DNA of 64,000 nucleotides from Polyangiaceae bacterium (GCA_020633235.1 JACKEA010000001.1:186001-250000), one strand, 5' to 3'. Counted from the stretch's first letter, positions 36,463-45,221 are shown. Program-made: numbers and translations. Notes: a model not told the origin generated them from the letters alone.

Positions 36463-37317
36463 TCAGCAGTGAGCGAGCGGCGGTAGGTACAGCGGGCCGG
36501 CCGTGTAGGGGCCGCGCACCATGAGGTGCTCGTCCGCATCGCCGGGGTGGGTGGCGATCACCTGGGTGTCGAAGCGGTCCGGGCAGAACGATAGCAGCAC
36601 TCGCCGGAAGTCGAAGGGCACACGGGCGAGCAGCTCTTCGATGGGCGGCAGCTCGCGCGCCACCACGTCGAGCACCGTCAGGGTGTCGCCGGTGAGGCTC
36701 AACGCCACCACTGTGTCGAGGTCGTCCGCCGCATACAAGCGGGAAAACCCCGACGACGCCAGCACCTCGTCGATCACGAACAGCCACCCGGGCTCCACCA
36801 CGCCGAGTCGATGGGAGACCGGCATGCGATGGCGCAAGAGCCGCCACAGGAGCTCCCGGTCGGCGTCGCTGTGAATGCTGAGCTGCCGCAGGGTGGTTTC
36901 GGACCTTGCGACCGGTGCCACCTCGAAGCGGGTCATGGGCAGATCCCGAAAGCCGCTGGGCGTGAATACGCGAGGGGACGCCGTGGTCAGCTGCGCCGTG
37001 GCGAGGCCGCGCTCCTCGACGTGCGCGAGCGCGCGGCCGAGCAAGCGCGTGATGTGTCCCTTCTTGCGATGCTCAGGGTGCGTGCCCACGGCGTGCACGC
37101 CCGCCACGGTGGTCGGCGTGCCGTCGAGCACGAGGGGGATCTCGATCACGCCCACGTGGGCGACGGCCGTGGAGCCCTCCATCTCCACGAAGGGCGCGGA
37201 GACGGCGTGCCAGTCCGCGCCGGCTCGAGCCGCGAGGGCGATACGCGGCGTCAGGTGCTTCCACACCGTGTCGAACAGCGTGTGCACGCTCCGTCGAAAT
37301 GCCGGATCCTCGTACAT
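36463..37317 (-). CDS. GNAT-family acetyltransferase, Eis-like
   Basis: A 284-residue acyltransferase. Motif A for acetyl-CoA binding is VGTHPEHRKKGHITRLLGRA (a lengthened Q/R-x-x-G-x-G/A loop), preceded by the strand TPTTVAGVHA and followed by the ATAQLTTASPRVFTPSGFRD strand. The second half resembles the tandem-GNAT/Eis fold, with a sterol-carrier-like end. GNAT targets vary (amines, proteins, antibiotics) and none can be named. ATG at 37317 is preceded by GACGAGG. The dispersed element lies just upstream of the start. Confidence 0.82.
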   Translation of the reverse strand: MYEDPAFRRSVHTLFDTVWKHLTPRIALAARAGADWHAVSAPFVEMEGSTAVAHVGVIEIPLVLDGTPTTVAGVHAVGTHPEHRKKGHITRLLGRALAHVEERGLATAQLTTASPRVFTPSGFRDLPMTRFEVAPVARSETTLRQLSIHSDADRELLWRLLRHRMPVSHRLGVVEPGWLFVIDEVLASSGFSRLYAADDLDTVVALSLTGDTLTVLDVVARELPPIEELLARVPFDFRRVLLSFCPDRFDTQVIATHPGDADEHLMVRGPYTAGPLYLPPLAHC

Positions 37318-37330
37318 GGCCTCGTCTTGA

Positions 37331-37380
37331 TGTTGGTCCGCCGCGGTCACGGCGCGATCCGTTTCCGCGGCGGACCGACA
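37331..37380. repeat. inverted pair of the dispersed element
   Basis: Reverse copy TGTTGGTCCGCCGCGG (37331-37346) and forward copy CCGCGGCGGACCGACA (37365-37380) pair at 15 of 16 bases around an 18-nt loop. The forward copy lies inside the last codons of the glycosyltransferase-like gene (it encodes HVGPPRKRIAP) and the stop falls in the loop. Confidence 0.8.
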
Positions 37381-38864
37381 TGGAAACGATCCAGATGGGC
37401 AACGGGTGTCTCCAGCTCCGGCGGGATGGCGAACAGCGTGAGGTCCCTGGCGCGGCCGTGCTCGGAGCCGATTTCGGCGGCGAGGTGCGTGTGGGCGGCG
37501 CCGGTGACGACCAGCCAACGGGCGTTTTCGAGGGTGAGACGCTCCCGGAGGGATTGGCTGCTGGCGAAGGGGTCGGCTTCCTTTTCCTTGCGTGGGTCGC
37601 GATCCGAGAGCGGTCGCGCGATGGCCGGCCCGCCGGCGCCGGCGATCACCGCGTAGAAGGCGAAGTCCGGCGTGTCGATGACGAGGGGATTGGCGCGGCT
37701 CGCGCCCAGGGTGCGCGCCTGCGCGCCAATGGCGAGCTGGGCGCTGCGATCGATGAACGAGTCTCGCCGGGCGAACCACGGGCGGATCATGGTCGTCGCT
37801 CCCACGAAGGCGAAGGTGCCGGCGGCGACGATGACCGCGTGGGTGCCCGCCTTGGACTTGCGAAGCACGCGCGGAGCGAGATCTCCGAACAGCACGGCCG
37901 CAGCGAACCAAATGGCGAGCAGCGTGCGCTCGGCGTGGTGCGTGGCGGAGCTGTCACGCACGTCGCCCGCGATCAGGAACGCGAGCAATGCCAGGAGACC
38001 GAGGCCAACGCGACGATAGCGCGCTGCCCAGCCGCGTATGCCGAGATAGTCCGCTGCCACCACGGCGACGACGGTGATGGCGATGAGCTCTGGCTCAGCG
38101 CGCACGATGGCGGCGGGGGCGCGCACCAGGTCGAGCAAGAGCGGATCTCCGCCGGCGCCGATGGCGCGCTGGTAGTCGGCCACGCGCTTGACGAAGAACA
38201 GCGCACTGCCGCGGCTGGTGGCGCCGTACAGCATCCAGCCAAGGGGCGCTGCGACGGCGAGGAGCGCGGGCAGGAGCTTTCGTGGATCGCGCGCGCGGAC
38301 GGCGTCGAGCACGAGCAGGAGCGCGAACACCGCGGCGACGGGCCACGCCTCGTAGCGGGAAGCACAGGCTACGGCCAACGCCGCGGCGCCGAGCCAGCGG
38401 CGAGGGGCGCCGTCGCTGGACACCCCGGCGAGACCCAGCAGCATGAGCGCCGCGGTGAGGGACTCCGGCACCGTGGCGACCCCGAGCCACGCTGCGTACG
38501 GGAACACGCTGGCGACCATCGCGGCCAAGAGCGCGCCTCGGCGCGACACGCCCAGCCAGTGGGCGGCGGTCCACACCAAGAGCGACGCCACGATGCCCGA
38601 GAGCACTGCCACTGCGCGTGCCGTCTGCACGCTGTCGCCAAACAGCGCCATGGCGCTGCCGGTGAGCCAGAACGGGAACGGCAACCAGCTGGTGCCGCTC
38701 GGATCCAACTTCGGAGCCTGGGCGAAGCCCTGGGCGATCACGATGCGCGCGTAGTCGTCGTCGGAAAGCGCGCGGAAGCCGGCGGCCAACACCAGCGCCG
38801 ATGTCAGCGCCTTGAAACCGACTACGAGCAGGGCATCTTCTGTGCGCGCGGACTCCGAGCTCAC
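37347..38864 (-). CDS. GT-C-type membrane glycosyltransferase-like protein
   Basis: A 505-residue integral membrane protein with about ten hydrophobic helices. It resembles the PMT/ArnT/mannosyltransferase (GT39/GT83-like) group: an acidic SDDDYARIVIAQGF pair sits in the first periplasmic loop, the position of the catalytic Asp in this class, and a GTSWLPFPFWLTG motif follows. The C-terminal 130 residues are soluble. Such enzymes move a sugar from a polyprenyl-phosphate donor to a protein, lipid or glycan. GTG at 38864 follows TATGGT by 8 nt without a Shine-Dalgarno. The last 11 codons are made of the dispersed element. Confidence 0.78.
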   Translation of the reverse strand: MSSESARTEDALLVVGFKALTSALVLAAGFRALSDDDYARIVIAQGFAQAPKLDPSGTSWLPFPFWLTGSAMALFGDSVQTARAVAVLSGIVASLLVWTAAHWLGVSRRGALLAAMVASVFPYAAWLGVATVPESLTAALMLLGLAGVSSDGAPRRWLGAAALAVACASRYEAWPVAAVFALLLVLDAVRARDPRKLLPALLAVAAPLGWMLYGATSRGSALFFVKRVADYQRAIGAGGDPLLLDLVRAPAAIVRAEPELIAITVVAVVAADYLGIRGWAARYRRVGLGLLALLAFLIAGDVRDSSATHHAERTLLAIWFAAAVLFGDLAPRVLRKSKAGTHAVIVAAGTFAFVGATTMIRPWFARRDSFIDRSAQLAIGAQARTLGASRANPLVIDTPDFAFYAVIAGAGGPAIARPLSDRDPRKEKEADPFASSQSLRERLTLENARWLVVTGAAHTHLAAEIGSEHGRARDLTLFAIPPELETPVAHLDRFHVGPPRKRIAP

Positions 38865-38905
38865 GGCCGCGCACCATAGCCCGAAATCACGGGTATGCCG
38901 TTAGC

Positions 38906-40174
38906 TCAGTGACAACCAGCGCCGATGCGGATGTTCTTCGGCGCCGGGGAGCCGCAGGACGCGGGGCACAGTATCACCCGGTGCGGCAGGATACCGGGGC
39001 TCGGATTGCGGTCGAAGTAGTAGCCCAGACCGTCGCACGCGAAGGAATCCCATACTCGCGGCAGCGTCTTGCCTGCGACGCTGATGGTCAAAGACAGCGG
39101 GTCGATGCCGCCGCTCTCGGGCCACGGGATGGCGTACTCGCAGGTGGCGGCGCTGTCGCGGATCTGGTCGAAGGCGTCCAGGAGCTCACTCGAGACATTG
39201 CCTCCGGTGTTGACCACGAAAGCGTGATTCGTGCCGCCGCTCTCGGCGATTTGGCCCAAGGCGAGCTCTGCCATTTCCTGTTCGGATGGGGCGAACACGC
39301 CGATCACGAAGGTCTGCACGCCGTTCTTCACGCCTTCCGTGGCGGCGTGTACCACGGCGGGGATGCCTTCCAGGCCTTCCTCGGTGGAGGGAGTGATGGC
39401 GGGATCGCAGGCGGTGGGCAGGCCGTCCGTGGCCAACAGCACGATGGCCTTCTCGTCGGCGTGCGAGTCCTGCCAAGCGCCCGCGGCGGCGAGCGCGCCG
39501 GTGAGAGCGGGCAGCGTGGGGGTGCCGCCATCGGCTTTCTTCTCGTCGAGAGCGAGCAGGAGCTTGCCCTTTGCGCCCGGCAGCGTCGCGACGTCCACCA
39601 CCTGCTTCGCGTACTCGCTGGAGATGCACGACGGCTGATTGAGACACACGCCGCCCTTCAGGCATTTCACCCCGGAGTCGCAGTACGCCTCGGGTGCCTG
39701 GATCAGGCAGCCCTTGGTCGTGTCGTTGGCGCACAGCCCGACGGGCTCGCAGCTGCCGCCCTGGCAGTCCGCGTTGCTCGAGCAGGGCTTGCCTCCGGGC
39801 AAGCAGATTCCGGTGCTGATGGGAAAGCACGCTTCGGCCTCGCCGCAGTCTGCGTTGTCGATGCAGTTGTCCGGTACGTCCTCCTTCAGGATTGGAAAGA
39901 AGGACTCCGCCACGCCCAGACCGGCGGAGGCCGGATCACCATAGAACGCCGCCAGCGCCTCGCGCATCGCCGCCGCCTTGGTGGTTCCATTGGCGGTGCC
40001 GAAGGCCATCGAGCCGGAGCTGTCGAGCATCACGAACACCACCAGGCGCGGGCGGTGCGCTTGGCTGTCGAGCTCGGTGCAGGTCAGGCCGGCGTCCCGT
40101 TCCACCTTCAGGCCCGTCTTGGAACCGCAGGCCACGATCCCGAACAGTCCCGCCGCAATCAGTCTCCGCACCAT
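38906..40174 (-). CDS. VWA-domain lipoprotein
   Basis: A 422-residue surface protein. MVRRLIAAGLFGIVACGSKT is a signal peptide with a lipobox (IVAC). The von Willebrand A domain begins PRLVVFVMLDSSGSMAFGTA with a perfect MIDAS DxSxS and continues with IVLLATDGLPTACD and TFVIGVFAPSEQE. A Cys-rich insert with DNADCGEAEACFPISTGICL and SNADCQGGSCEPVGLC lies inside the domain (about 105-190). VWA proteins bind partners through metal. GGGAGGG precedes the ATG at 40174. It is divergent from the phosphodiesterase gene. Confidence 0.92.
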   Translation of the reverse strand: MVRRLIAAGLFGIVACGSKTGLKVERDAGLTCTELDSQAHRPRLVVFVMLDSSGSMAFGTANGTTKAAAMREALAAFYGDPASAGLGVAESFFPILKEDVPDNCIDNADCGEAEACFPISTGICLPGGKPCSSNADCQGGSCEPVGLCANDTTKGCLIQAPEAYCDSGVKCLKGGVCLNQPSCISSEYAKQVVDVATLPGAKGKLLLALDEKKADGGTPTLPALTGALAAAGAWQDSHADEKAIVLLATDGLPTACDPAITPSTEEGLEGIPAVVHAATEGVKNGVQTFVIGVFAPSEQEMAELALGQIAESGGTNHAFVVNTGGNVSSELLDAFDQIRDSAATCEYAIPWPESGGIDPLSLTISVAGKTLPRVWDSFACDGLGYYFDRNPSPGILPHRVILCPASCGSPAPKNIRIGAGCH

Positions 40175-40248
40175 TCCCTCCCGGCGCCCTAGAGTAGCTC
40201 GCTCGCGCGGGGCTGGCCACGGCGCGGGCTCCGTGGAACGCTCCCCGC

Positions 40249-41220
40249 ATGCGAACGCTCTGGCTCTGGCTCGCGTGCGCGCTGCTCGCGGGGTGCGGCT
40301 CCGAGGACGCCGCGAAACCTACCGGTACGGGAGGCGCAGGCGGAGCTGCGGGTGCTGCCGGTGCGGGCCCGGTGCTGGATCCGTCGCTCTTCGACTGCAC
40401 CCTGAGCGGCATCCCGGAGCGCACGTCGAAGATCCCGATCACCTGCGCTACGGACAACGCCTGCACCGAGAAGCTGGTGAGCGGTCATCGTGGCGCCGGC
40501 GGGCCCATCGGTGTGATCGCTCCCGAGGACACCGTCAGCGCCGTGAAGGCGGCCATCGTGTTGGGCGTGGACTACGTGGAAACGGATCCGCGTCCCACGC
40601 TGGACGAGAAGCTCGTCAACCTGCACGACACCACGGTGGACCGCACCACGGACGGCAGCGGGGAGGCTTCGCAGATGACACTGGCGGAGATCCAAGCGCT
40701 GCACGTGGACGCCGAGAAGTTCCCCGGGGATTTCTCCTGCGAGCACGTCCCCACGCTGGAGGAAATCCTCACCGCGGCTCGCGGCAAGGTGCACGTGCTG
40801 GTGGACGCCAACAAGACGGACCGCGTGGATCTCCTGGTGCAAGCGATTCAGACGACGGACACGCTGGAGTGGGCCATCTTCGACACCGACAGCGTGTCCA
40901 AGATCCAAGAAGCCCTCGCCCTCGAGCCCAAGCTGCTCACCATGATCCGCATCGGAGACCCGGCAGAGCTCGACAGCGAGCTACAGACCTTTGCCGCCCA
41001 TCCGCCGGTGCTGGTGGAGCTGCACGACGGCGCGGATCCGAAGACGCTCGCCGGGCCGGTTCACGCTGCAGGCCATCGCGTGCTCATCGACGCCTTCGGG
41101 ACCGACATCGCCGCGGGCTTGGGGGACGATCCCAGCTTGTACGCCCAGTCCTACGACAACGGTGTGGACGTGGTGCAGTCGGATCGGCCGGACCTGGTGC
41201 TGCGCTACTTGAACCGCTGA
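40249..41220 (+). CDS. glycerophosphodiester phosphodiesterase-family lipoprotein
   Basis: A 323-residue exported TIM-barrel enzyme. The signal peptide ends LLAGCGSED (lipobox), followed by a Gly/Ala linker. The GDPD catalytic features are SGHRGAGGPIGVIAPEDTVS (the His and Arg, and the Glu of PEDT), VDYVETDPRPTLDEKL and NLHDTTVDRTTDGSG with the second His. It hydrolyses glycerophosphodiesters to glycerol-3-phosphate and an alcohol. The third His/Lys is less clear (HVLVDANKTDR). At the outer membrane it would serve phosphate or lipid scavenging. Confidence 0.92.
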   Translation: MRTLWLWLACALLAGCGSEDAAKPTGTGGAGGAAGAAGAGPVLDPSLFDCTLSGIPERTSKIPITCATDNACTEKLVSGHRGAGGPIGVIAPEDTVSAVKAAIVLGVDYVETDPRPTLDEKLVNLHDTTVDRTTDGSGEASQMTLAEIQALHVDAEKFPGDFSCEHVPTLEEILTAARGKVHVLVDANKTDRVDLLVQAIQTTDTLEWAIFDTDSVSKIQEALALEPKLLTMIRIGDPAELDSELQTFAAHPPVLVELHDGADPKTLAGPVHAAGHRVLIDAFGTDIAAGLGDDPSLYAQSYDNGVDVVQSDRPDLVLRYLNR

Positions 41221-41314
41221 CGCTGTAGTAGGCGGGTCAGTTGCCGCAATACCCTTGCGGCACGCACACGTGGCTGCCACTCGCCCGATGTAGGGCAACA
41301 ATTTGCGCGCCTGG

Positions 41315-41360
41315 GTGATCATTCGGGGGACATGGTCGACCATGTCTCCTGAATGATCAC
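41315..41360. repeat. 46-bp near-perfect palindrome
   Basis: Two 23-nt arms without spacer, GTGATCATTC to GACATGGTC and the mirror GACCATGTC to GAATGATCAC, with only two mismatched positions. The composition (AT-richer) differs from the surroundings. No T-run directly follows, so it is not a standard terminator; it could be a remnant of a mobile element end or a dimer binding site. Confidence 0.85.
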
Positions 41361-41386
41361 TCTCGCGAGCATTTTTCGAGGGTGGT

Positions 41387-41501
41387 TTTGTTGGCGCGCC
41401 GCGGAACCTCGCAGCGCGGACGTCGGTGAGCGGCGCGGAAGCTCGCAGCGCGGACGTCGGTGAGCGCCGCGGAAGCTCGCGATGCGGGCGTCAGTGGGCG
41501 G
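41387..41501 (-). repeat. reverse dispersed element with 34-bp tandem expansion
   Basis: TTTGTTGGCGCGCCGCGGAA, then CCTCGC (41387-41412), is a reverse copy. From 41400 three 34-bp units follow head to tail, each beginning CGCGGAA(C/G)CTCGC (41400-41433, 41434-41467, 41468-41501). The second differs from the first by only two or three bases; the third is more diverged. The unit starts within the dispersed element. Confidence 0.75.
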
Positions 41502-41516
41502 CGCGGGCGCGCGGCG

Positions 41517-42053
41517 TCAGTTGGAGCCGGCGGGAGCGGCGGGGGCTTCCGGCGCGGGCGCGGGCGCTGCGGGAGCCTTCGGCGCAGGAGCCTTCGGCGC
41601 TTCCGCGGCCTTGTCGTCGGCGCCCTTGTCGTCCGTCTTGCCCTCGGCGGGGGCGGGCTCGGCGGGGGCGGGCTCGGCGGGCGCCGGCTCGTCCGTGGCG
41701 GGCGCTGCGGGAGCGGCGGGCTCCGCCGGCTTTTCGCTCTTGCCCCCGACCTCCACCGTTTCCGGCTCGTCCTTCTTGGCGGCCGCCTCGGCGCGCTTCT
41801 GTAGGGACTCGTCCGTGGAGGTGGAGAGGTACGCCAGGGTGATGCTCGTGACGAAGAAGATGCTGGCGGTCACCCAGGTGATCTTGGTGAGGATGTTGCC
41901 AGCGCCGCGGCCGCCGAACACTTGCTGCGCAGCGACTCCCGAGAACGCCCCCAGGCCTCCGCTGCGACCGGGCTGCAGCAGGACCACGATCATGAGGAAG
42001 ATGCACGCCAGGATGTGCACGACGGTGATGGGGGTTTTGAGGAGATCTGCCAT
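41517..42053 (-). CDS. secG: preprotein translocase subunit SecG with long tail
   Basis: A 178-residue SecG. The two membrane helices are VVHILACIFLMIVVLLQPGR and ITWVTASIFFVTSITLAYLS, separated by the conserved loop SGGLGAFSGVAAQQVFGGRG. It assists SecYEG-mediated export. It is longer than typical SecG (about 110) because of a charged and then Ala/Pro/Glu-rich tail (from about residue 90), including repeated APAEPAPAEP. ATG at 42053 is 2 nt after the tpiA stop; a TTG at 42059 is a weaker alternative. Last gene of the gap-pgk-tpiA-secG operon, a common arrangement. Confidence 0.94.
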   Translation of the reverse strand: MADLLKTPITVVHILACIFLMIVVLLQPGRSGGLGAFSGVAAQQVFGGRGAGNILTKITWVTASIFFVTSITLAYLSTSTDESLQKRAEAAAKKDEPETVEVGGKSEKPAEPAAPAAPATDEPAPAEPAPAEPAPAEGKTDDKGADDKAAEAPKAPAPKAPAAPAPAPEAPAAPAGSN

Positions 42054-42055
42054 GT

Positions 42056-42820
42056 TCAAACTCTCGACGGCGCCGCTTCGACGATCTTCGTGAAGCTGCC
42101 CGAATCCAGGGAAGCGCCGCCCACGAGGGCACCGTCCACGTCACGGCAGCCCAAAAGGCCCGCCGCGTTGTCCGGCTTGACGCTGCCGCCATACAGGATC
42201 CGGGTCTGCTCGGCGAGATCTTTCGAGATTTTCCCGAGCAAATCCCGCACTGCAGCGTGCACCTCCTGGGCCTGCTCGGGCCCCGCCACCTTGCCGGTGC
42301 CGATGGCCCAAACCGGCTCGTAGGCGAGAACACTGAAGCCCGGACGCTGGGCGAGGAGCTCGCTGACGGCGTCCACTTGGCGGAAAACCACGTCCAAGGT
42401 CTTGCCGGCATCCCGCTCCGTGAGCGTCTCTCCGATGCAGACGATGGGCTTGAGGTTGGCGGCCAAGGCGGCCTCCACCTTCTCGGCGACGAAGGCGTCC
42501 GTCTCCCCGAACACGTGGCGCCGCTCGCTGTGGCCGATGATCACCCACTTGCAGCCGGATTCCACCAGCATGCCGGTGCTGATCTCGCCCGTGAAGGCGC
42601 CTTCTTTCTTGGGGTGCACGTTCTGAGCGGCCACCTCGACGCGGCTGCCCTCGACCTCGTGAGCGACGGCGGCTAGGGCGGTGAAGGGTGGCGCTACCAC
42701 TACGTCCACCGCCGCCATGTCCCCGCACGTTTGCACGATGCCGCGAGCGAGCCCGAGGCCCGAGGCGCCGCCGCAGTACATCTTCCAGTTGCCCGCAATG
42801 AGCGGCCGCCGCTGCTTCAT
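42056..42820 (-). CDS. tpiA: triosephosphate isomerase
   Basis: A 254-residue TIM-barrel enzyme that interconverts dihydroxyacetone phosphate and glyceraldehyde-3-phosphate. The catalytic residues are visible: Asn/Lys in IAGNWKMYCGG, His in IIGHSERRHVFGE and Glu in LAYEPVWAIGTGKVAG (loop 6). The phosphate-gripping ILYGGSVKPDNAAGL is complete. Start ATG at 42820 lies 2 nt after the pgk stop; length is normal. The frame is open upstream but there overlaps pgk. Confidence 0.97.
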   Translation of the reverse strand: MKQRRPLIAGNWKMYCGGASGLGLARGIVQTCGDMAAVDVVVAPPFTALAAVAHEVEGSRVEVAAQNVHPKKEGAFTGEISTGMLVESGCKWVIIGHSERRHVFGETDAFVAEKVEAALAANLKPIVCIGETLTERDAGKTLDVVFRQVDAVSELLAQRPGFSVLAYEPVWAIGTGKVAGPEQAQEVHAAVRDLLGKISKDLAEQTRILYGGSVKPDNAAGLLGCRDVDGALVGGASLDSGSFTKIVEAAPSRV

Positions 42821-42822
42821 GG

Positions 42823-44034
42823 TCACCCTCGGATCAGCCGCAGCGCTTCCACGCCCGGCAGCTTCTTGCCTTCGATGAGCTCCAGGGCGGCACCGCCGCC
42901 GGTGGAGATGAAGCTCATCTTCTCTTCCAACCCATCGCCAAACTTGCGTAGCGCAGCGGCGCTGTCTCCGCCGCCCACCACGGTGAACGCCGGTGAGTCC
43001 GCCAGCGCCTGGGCCACGCCGCGTGTGCCGCCGGCGAAGGGCGCGTTCTCGAACACACCCATGGGGCCGTTCCAGAACACCGTCTTGGCTTTGAGCACGC
43101 GACCGCGGAAGGCCTCTACGGTGGCGGGGCCGACGTCCAGCGCCATCGTGTCTGCGGGGACCTCGCCCACGGACACGGTCTTGCCCTCGCTGGCGTCGAG
43201 CCCGGCGGCCACGACCACGTCTTGGGGCAACAGGATGTCGACGCCCTTGTCTCGCGCCTTCTCGAGCAGCGTGCGCCCGTGGGCGAGCCAGTCTGTCTCG
43301 ACCTTGGACGCCTTCATGTCCGCGCCGCGGGCCGCGAGCAGCGTGTTGGCCATCGCGCCCCCGATGCAGATGGCGTCGCACTTCTCCAGCAAGGACTCGA
43401 TCACGCCGATCTTGTCCGCCACCTTGGCGCCGCCCAACACGGCGACGAAGGGCTTTTCGGGTGCTTCCACCACCTTACCCAGGGACTCGATCTCCTTGGC
43501 GAGGAGATAGCCCATGGCGCGGCTCTGCATCAGCTTGGGCAGCGCATCCACGGATGCGTGGGCCCGGTGCGCGGCGCCGAAGGCGTCGTTCACGTACATG
43601 TCCGCCAACGCCGCGAGCTCCTTGGCGAAGGCTTCGTCGTTCGCTTCTTCTTCGTCGTGGTAGCGCAGGTTCTCGAGCAGGCAGACCTGCCCGTCGCGAA
43701 GGTCCTGCACCACCTTCTTGGCGGCGTCCCCGACGCAGTCGTCCGGGACGTGGACCTCCCAGCCGCCGAGCTCCGCGAGGCGGGCGCCCACCGGTTCCAT
43801 GCTGAGCTCCGGCACTGCCTTGCCCTTCGGCCGCCCGAGATGAGACGCGAGGATCACCTTCGCGCCTTTCTCCACGGCGTACTTGATGGTGGGCAGTGCG
43901 GCGCGGATGCGTTCGTCGTCCGTGATGGTGCGGGTCTTCTTGTCCAGGGGGACGTTGAAGTCCACGCGGATGAACACGCGCGTTCCTTCGAGCTCGAGAT
44001 CCTCGATGCTCAGAATTCCGTCGAGCATGGGCAT
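42823..44034 (-). CDS. pgk: phosphoglycerate kinase
   Basis: A 403-residue glycolytic kinase making ATP from 1,3-bisphosphoglycerate. Conserved features are VFIRVDFNVPLDKKTRTITD, ILASHLGRPKGK, LLENLRYHDEEEANDEAFAK, FVAVLGGAKVADKIGVIESL, VFWNGPMGVFENAPF and FISTGGGAALELIEGKKLPG. It starts at ATG 44034 (a second ATG two codons in is equally possible) and is 25 nt behind gap. It is 2 nt ahead of tpiA. Normal length, no oddity. Confidence 0.97.
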   Translation of the reverse strand: MPMLDGILSIEDLELEGTRVFIRVDFNVPLDKKTRTITDDERIRAALPTIKYAVEKGAKVILASHLGRPKGKAVPELSMEPVGARLAELGGWEVHVPDDCVGDAAKKVVQDLRDGQVCLLENLRYHDEEEANDEAFAKELAALADMYVNDAFGAAHRAHASVDALPKLMQSRAMGYLLAKEIESLGKVVEAPEKPFVAVLGGAKVADKIGVIESLLEKCDAICIGGAMANTLLAARGADMKASKVETDWLAHGRTLLEKARDKGVDILLPQDVVVAAGLDASEGKTVSVGEVPADTMALDVGPATVEAFRGRVLKAKTVFWNGPMGVFENAPFAGGTRGVAQALADSPAFTVVGGGDSAAALRKFGDGLEEKMSFISTGGGAALELIEGKKLPGVEALRLIRG

Positions 44035-44059
44035 GGTGGGCGCCTTCCTGCTTTGGGGC

Positions 44060-45082
44060 TCAGCCCTTCTTCGCCACCAGCTTGGCCAGGTCGATCATGC
44101 GGCAGGAGAAGCCCCACTCGTTGTCGTACCAGGAGAACACCTTGGCGAAGTGGTCCCCGTGCACCTTGGTGAGAGTCGCGTCGAAGATGCTGGAAGCGGG
44201 GTGGCCGATGTAGTCCGTGGAGACCAGCTCCTCTTCCGTGTACGCGAGCACGTCCTTGAGCGGACCGCTCTCTGCCGCGGCCTTCATGGCGGCGTTGATG
44301 GCGTCCACGCTCACCGGCTTCGTGGTCTGCAGCGCGAAATCCACGATGGAAACGTCCGTGGTGGGGACGCGCATGGCCATGCCGTCGCACTTGCCCTTGA
44401 GCTCCGGGATCACCTCGGCGATGGCCTTGGCGGCGCCGGTGCTGGTGGGCACCATGCTCACCGCCGCCGCGCGGGCACGACGCAGGTCCCCCTTGCGGTG
44501 CGGCAGGTCGAGCAGGTTCTGGTCGTTGGTGTAGGAGTGAATGGTGGTCATCAAGCCGCGCTCGATGCCGAACTTGTCGAGCAACACCTTGGCCACCGGC
44601 GCCAGGCAGTTGGTGGTGCAGGAGCCGTTGCTGATCACCTGGTGCTTGGCGGCGTCGTACTTGTCGTCGTTCACGCCCATCACCACCGTCAGGTCGTGGT
44701 TCTTGGCGGGGGCGCTGATGAGCACCCTCTTGGCACCCGCTTCCACGTGGGCAATCGCCTTGGTCTTGTCGGTGAAGATGCCGGTGCACTCGAGCACGAT
44801 GTCCACGCCCGCGCTCTTCCAGGGCAGCTCCTTGGGATCCTTGATGGCGGTGACGGCGATGTCCTTGCCGCCCACGCTGAGGCCCTGGTCCGTGTGGCCC
44901 ACCGCCGCCGCCGTGAAGGTGCGGTGTACGGAGTCGTACTTCAGCAGATGCGCGAGGGTCTTGGTGTCCGTGAGATCGTTGATGTGCACGACCTCGATGT
45001 CCGTCTCCTTGCTCTGGGCCAGCGCCCGAACGATGCAGCGGCCAATACGTCCAAATCCGTTGATCGCGATCTTCGTTGCCAT
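44060..45082 (-). CDS. gap: glyceraldehyde-3-phosphate dehydrogenase
   Basis: A 340-residue glycolytic dehydrogenase. The NAD fold begins KIAINGFGRIGRCIVRALAQ, the catalytic Cys is in VISNGSCTTNCLAPVAKVL, and the phosphate-binding TSTGAAKAIAEVIPELKGK follows. A C-terminal SWYDNEWGFSCRMIDL is conserved. Asp in VHINDLTD after the second strand fits NAD preference. A good Shine-Dalgarno (GTGAGGAG) precedes ATG 45082. First gene of the glycolytic operon; promoter not clearly seen in the 261-nt gap to sixA, where two inverted element copies lie. Confidence 0.97.
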   Translation of the reverse strand: MATKIAINGFGRIGRCIVRALAQSKETDIEVVHINDLTDTKTLAHLLKYDSVHRTFTAAAVGHTDQGLSVGGKDIAVTAIKDPKELPWKSAGVDIVLECTGIFTDKTKAIAHVEAGAKRVLISAPAKNHDLTVVMGVNDDKYDAAKHQVISNGSCTTNCLAPVAKVLLDKFGIERGLMTTIHSYTNDQNLLDLPHRKGDLRRARAAAVSMVPTSTGAAKAIAEVIPELKGKCDGMAMRVPTTDVSIVDFALQTTKPVSVDAINAAMKAAAESGPLKDVLAYTEEELVSTDYIGHPASSIFDATLTKVHGDHFAKVFSWYDNEWGFSCRMIDLAKLVAKKG

Positions 45083-45221
45083 CCGAAACTCCTCACCGTG
45101 TGGGCCCTGGGCCCTGCCTCCACCCCAAGCTTTCCCGCGACGGGCATTTCCCTGCCTCTGACGAGCGTGCGGGGGTCGGAACGTAGCGACGGCATTGAGC
45201 ACGGTCAAGGAGGCTGGCGGG

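Larger units (their letters stand above)
41221..41516. other. intergenic region rich in repeats
   Basis: 296 nt between convergent genes with no frame I support. It carries a 46-bp palindrome (41315-41360), a reverse copy of the dispersed element (41387-41412) and the three-unit tandem array that grows out of it (41400-41501). Confidence 0.6.

Noticed and set aside
36338..36487. 49-codon frame (MGRRAYPVEVLGPASGTTKL...)
   Set aside because: Looks slightly protein-like but has no recognisable family, overlaps the acetyltransferase stop region and has no start signal; left unannotated.
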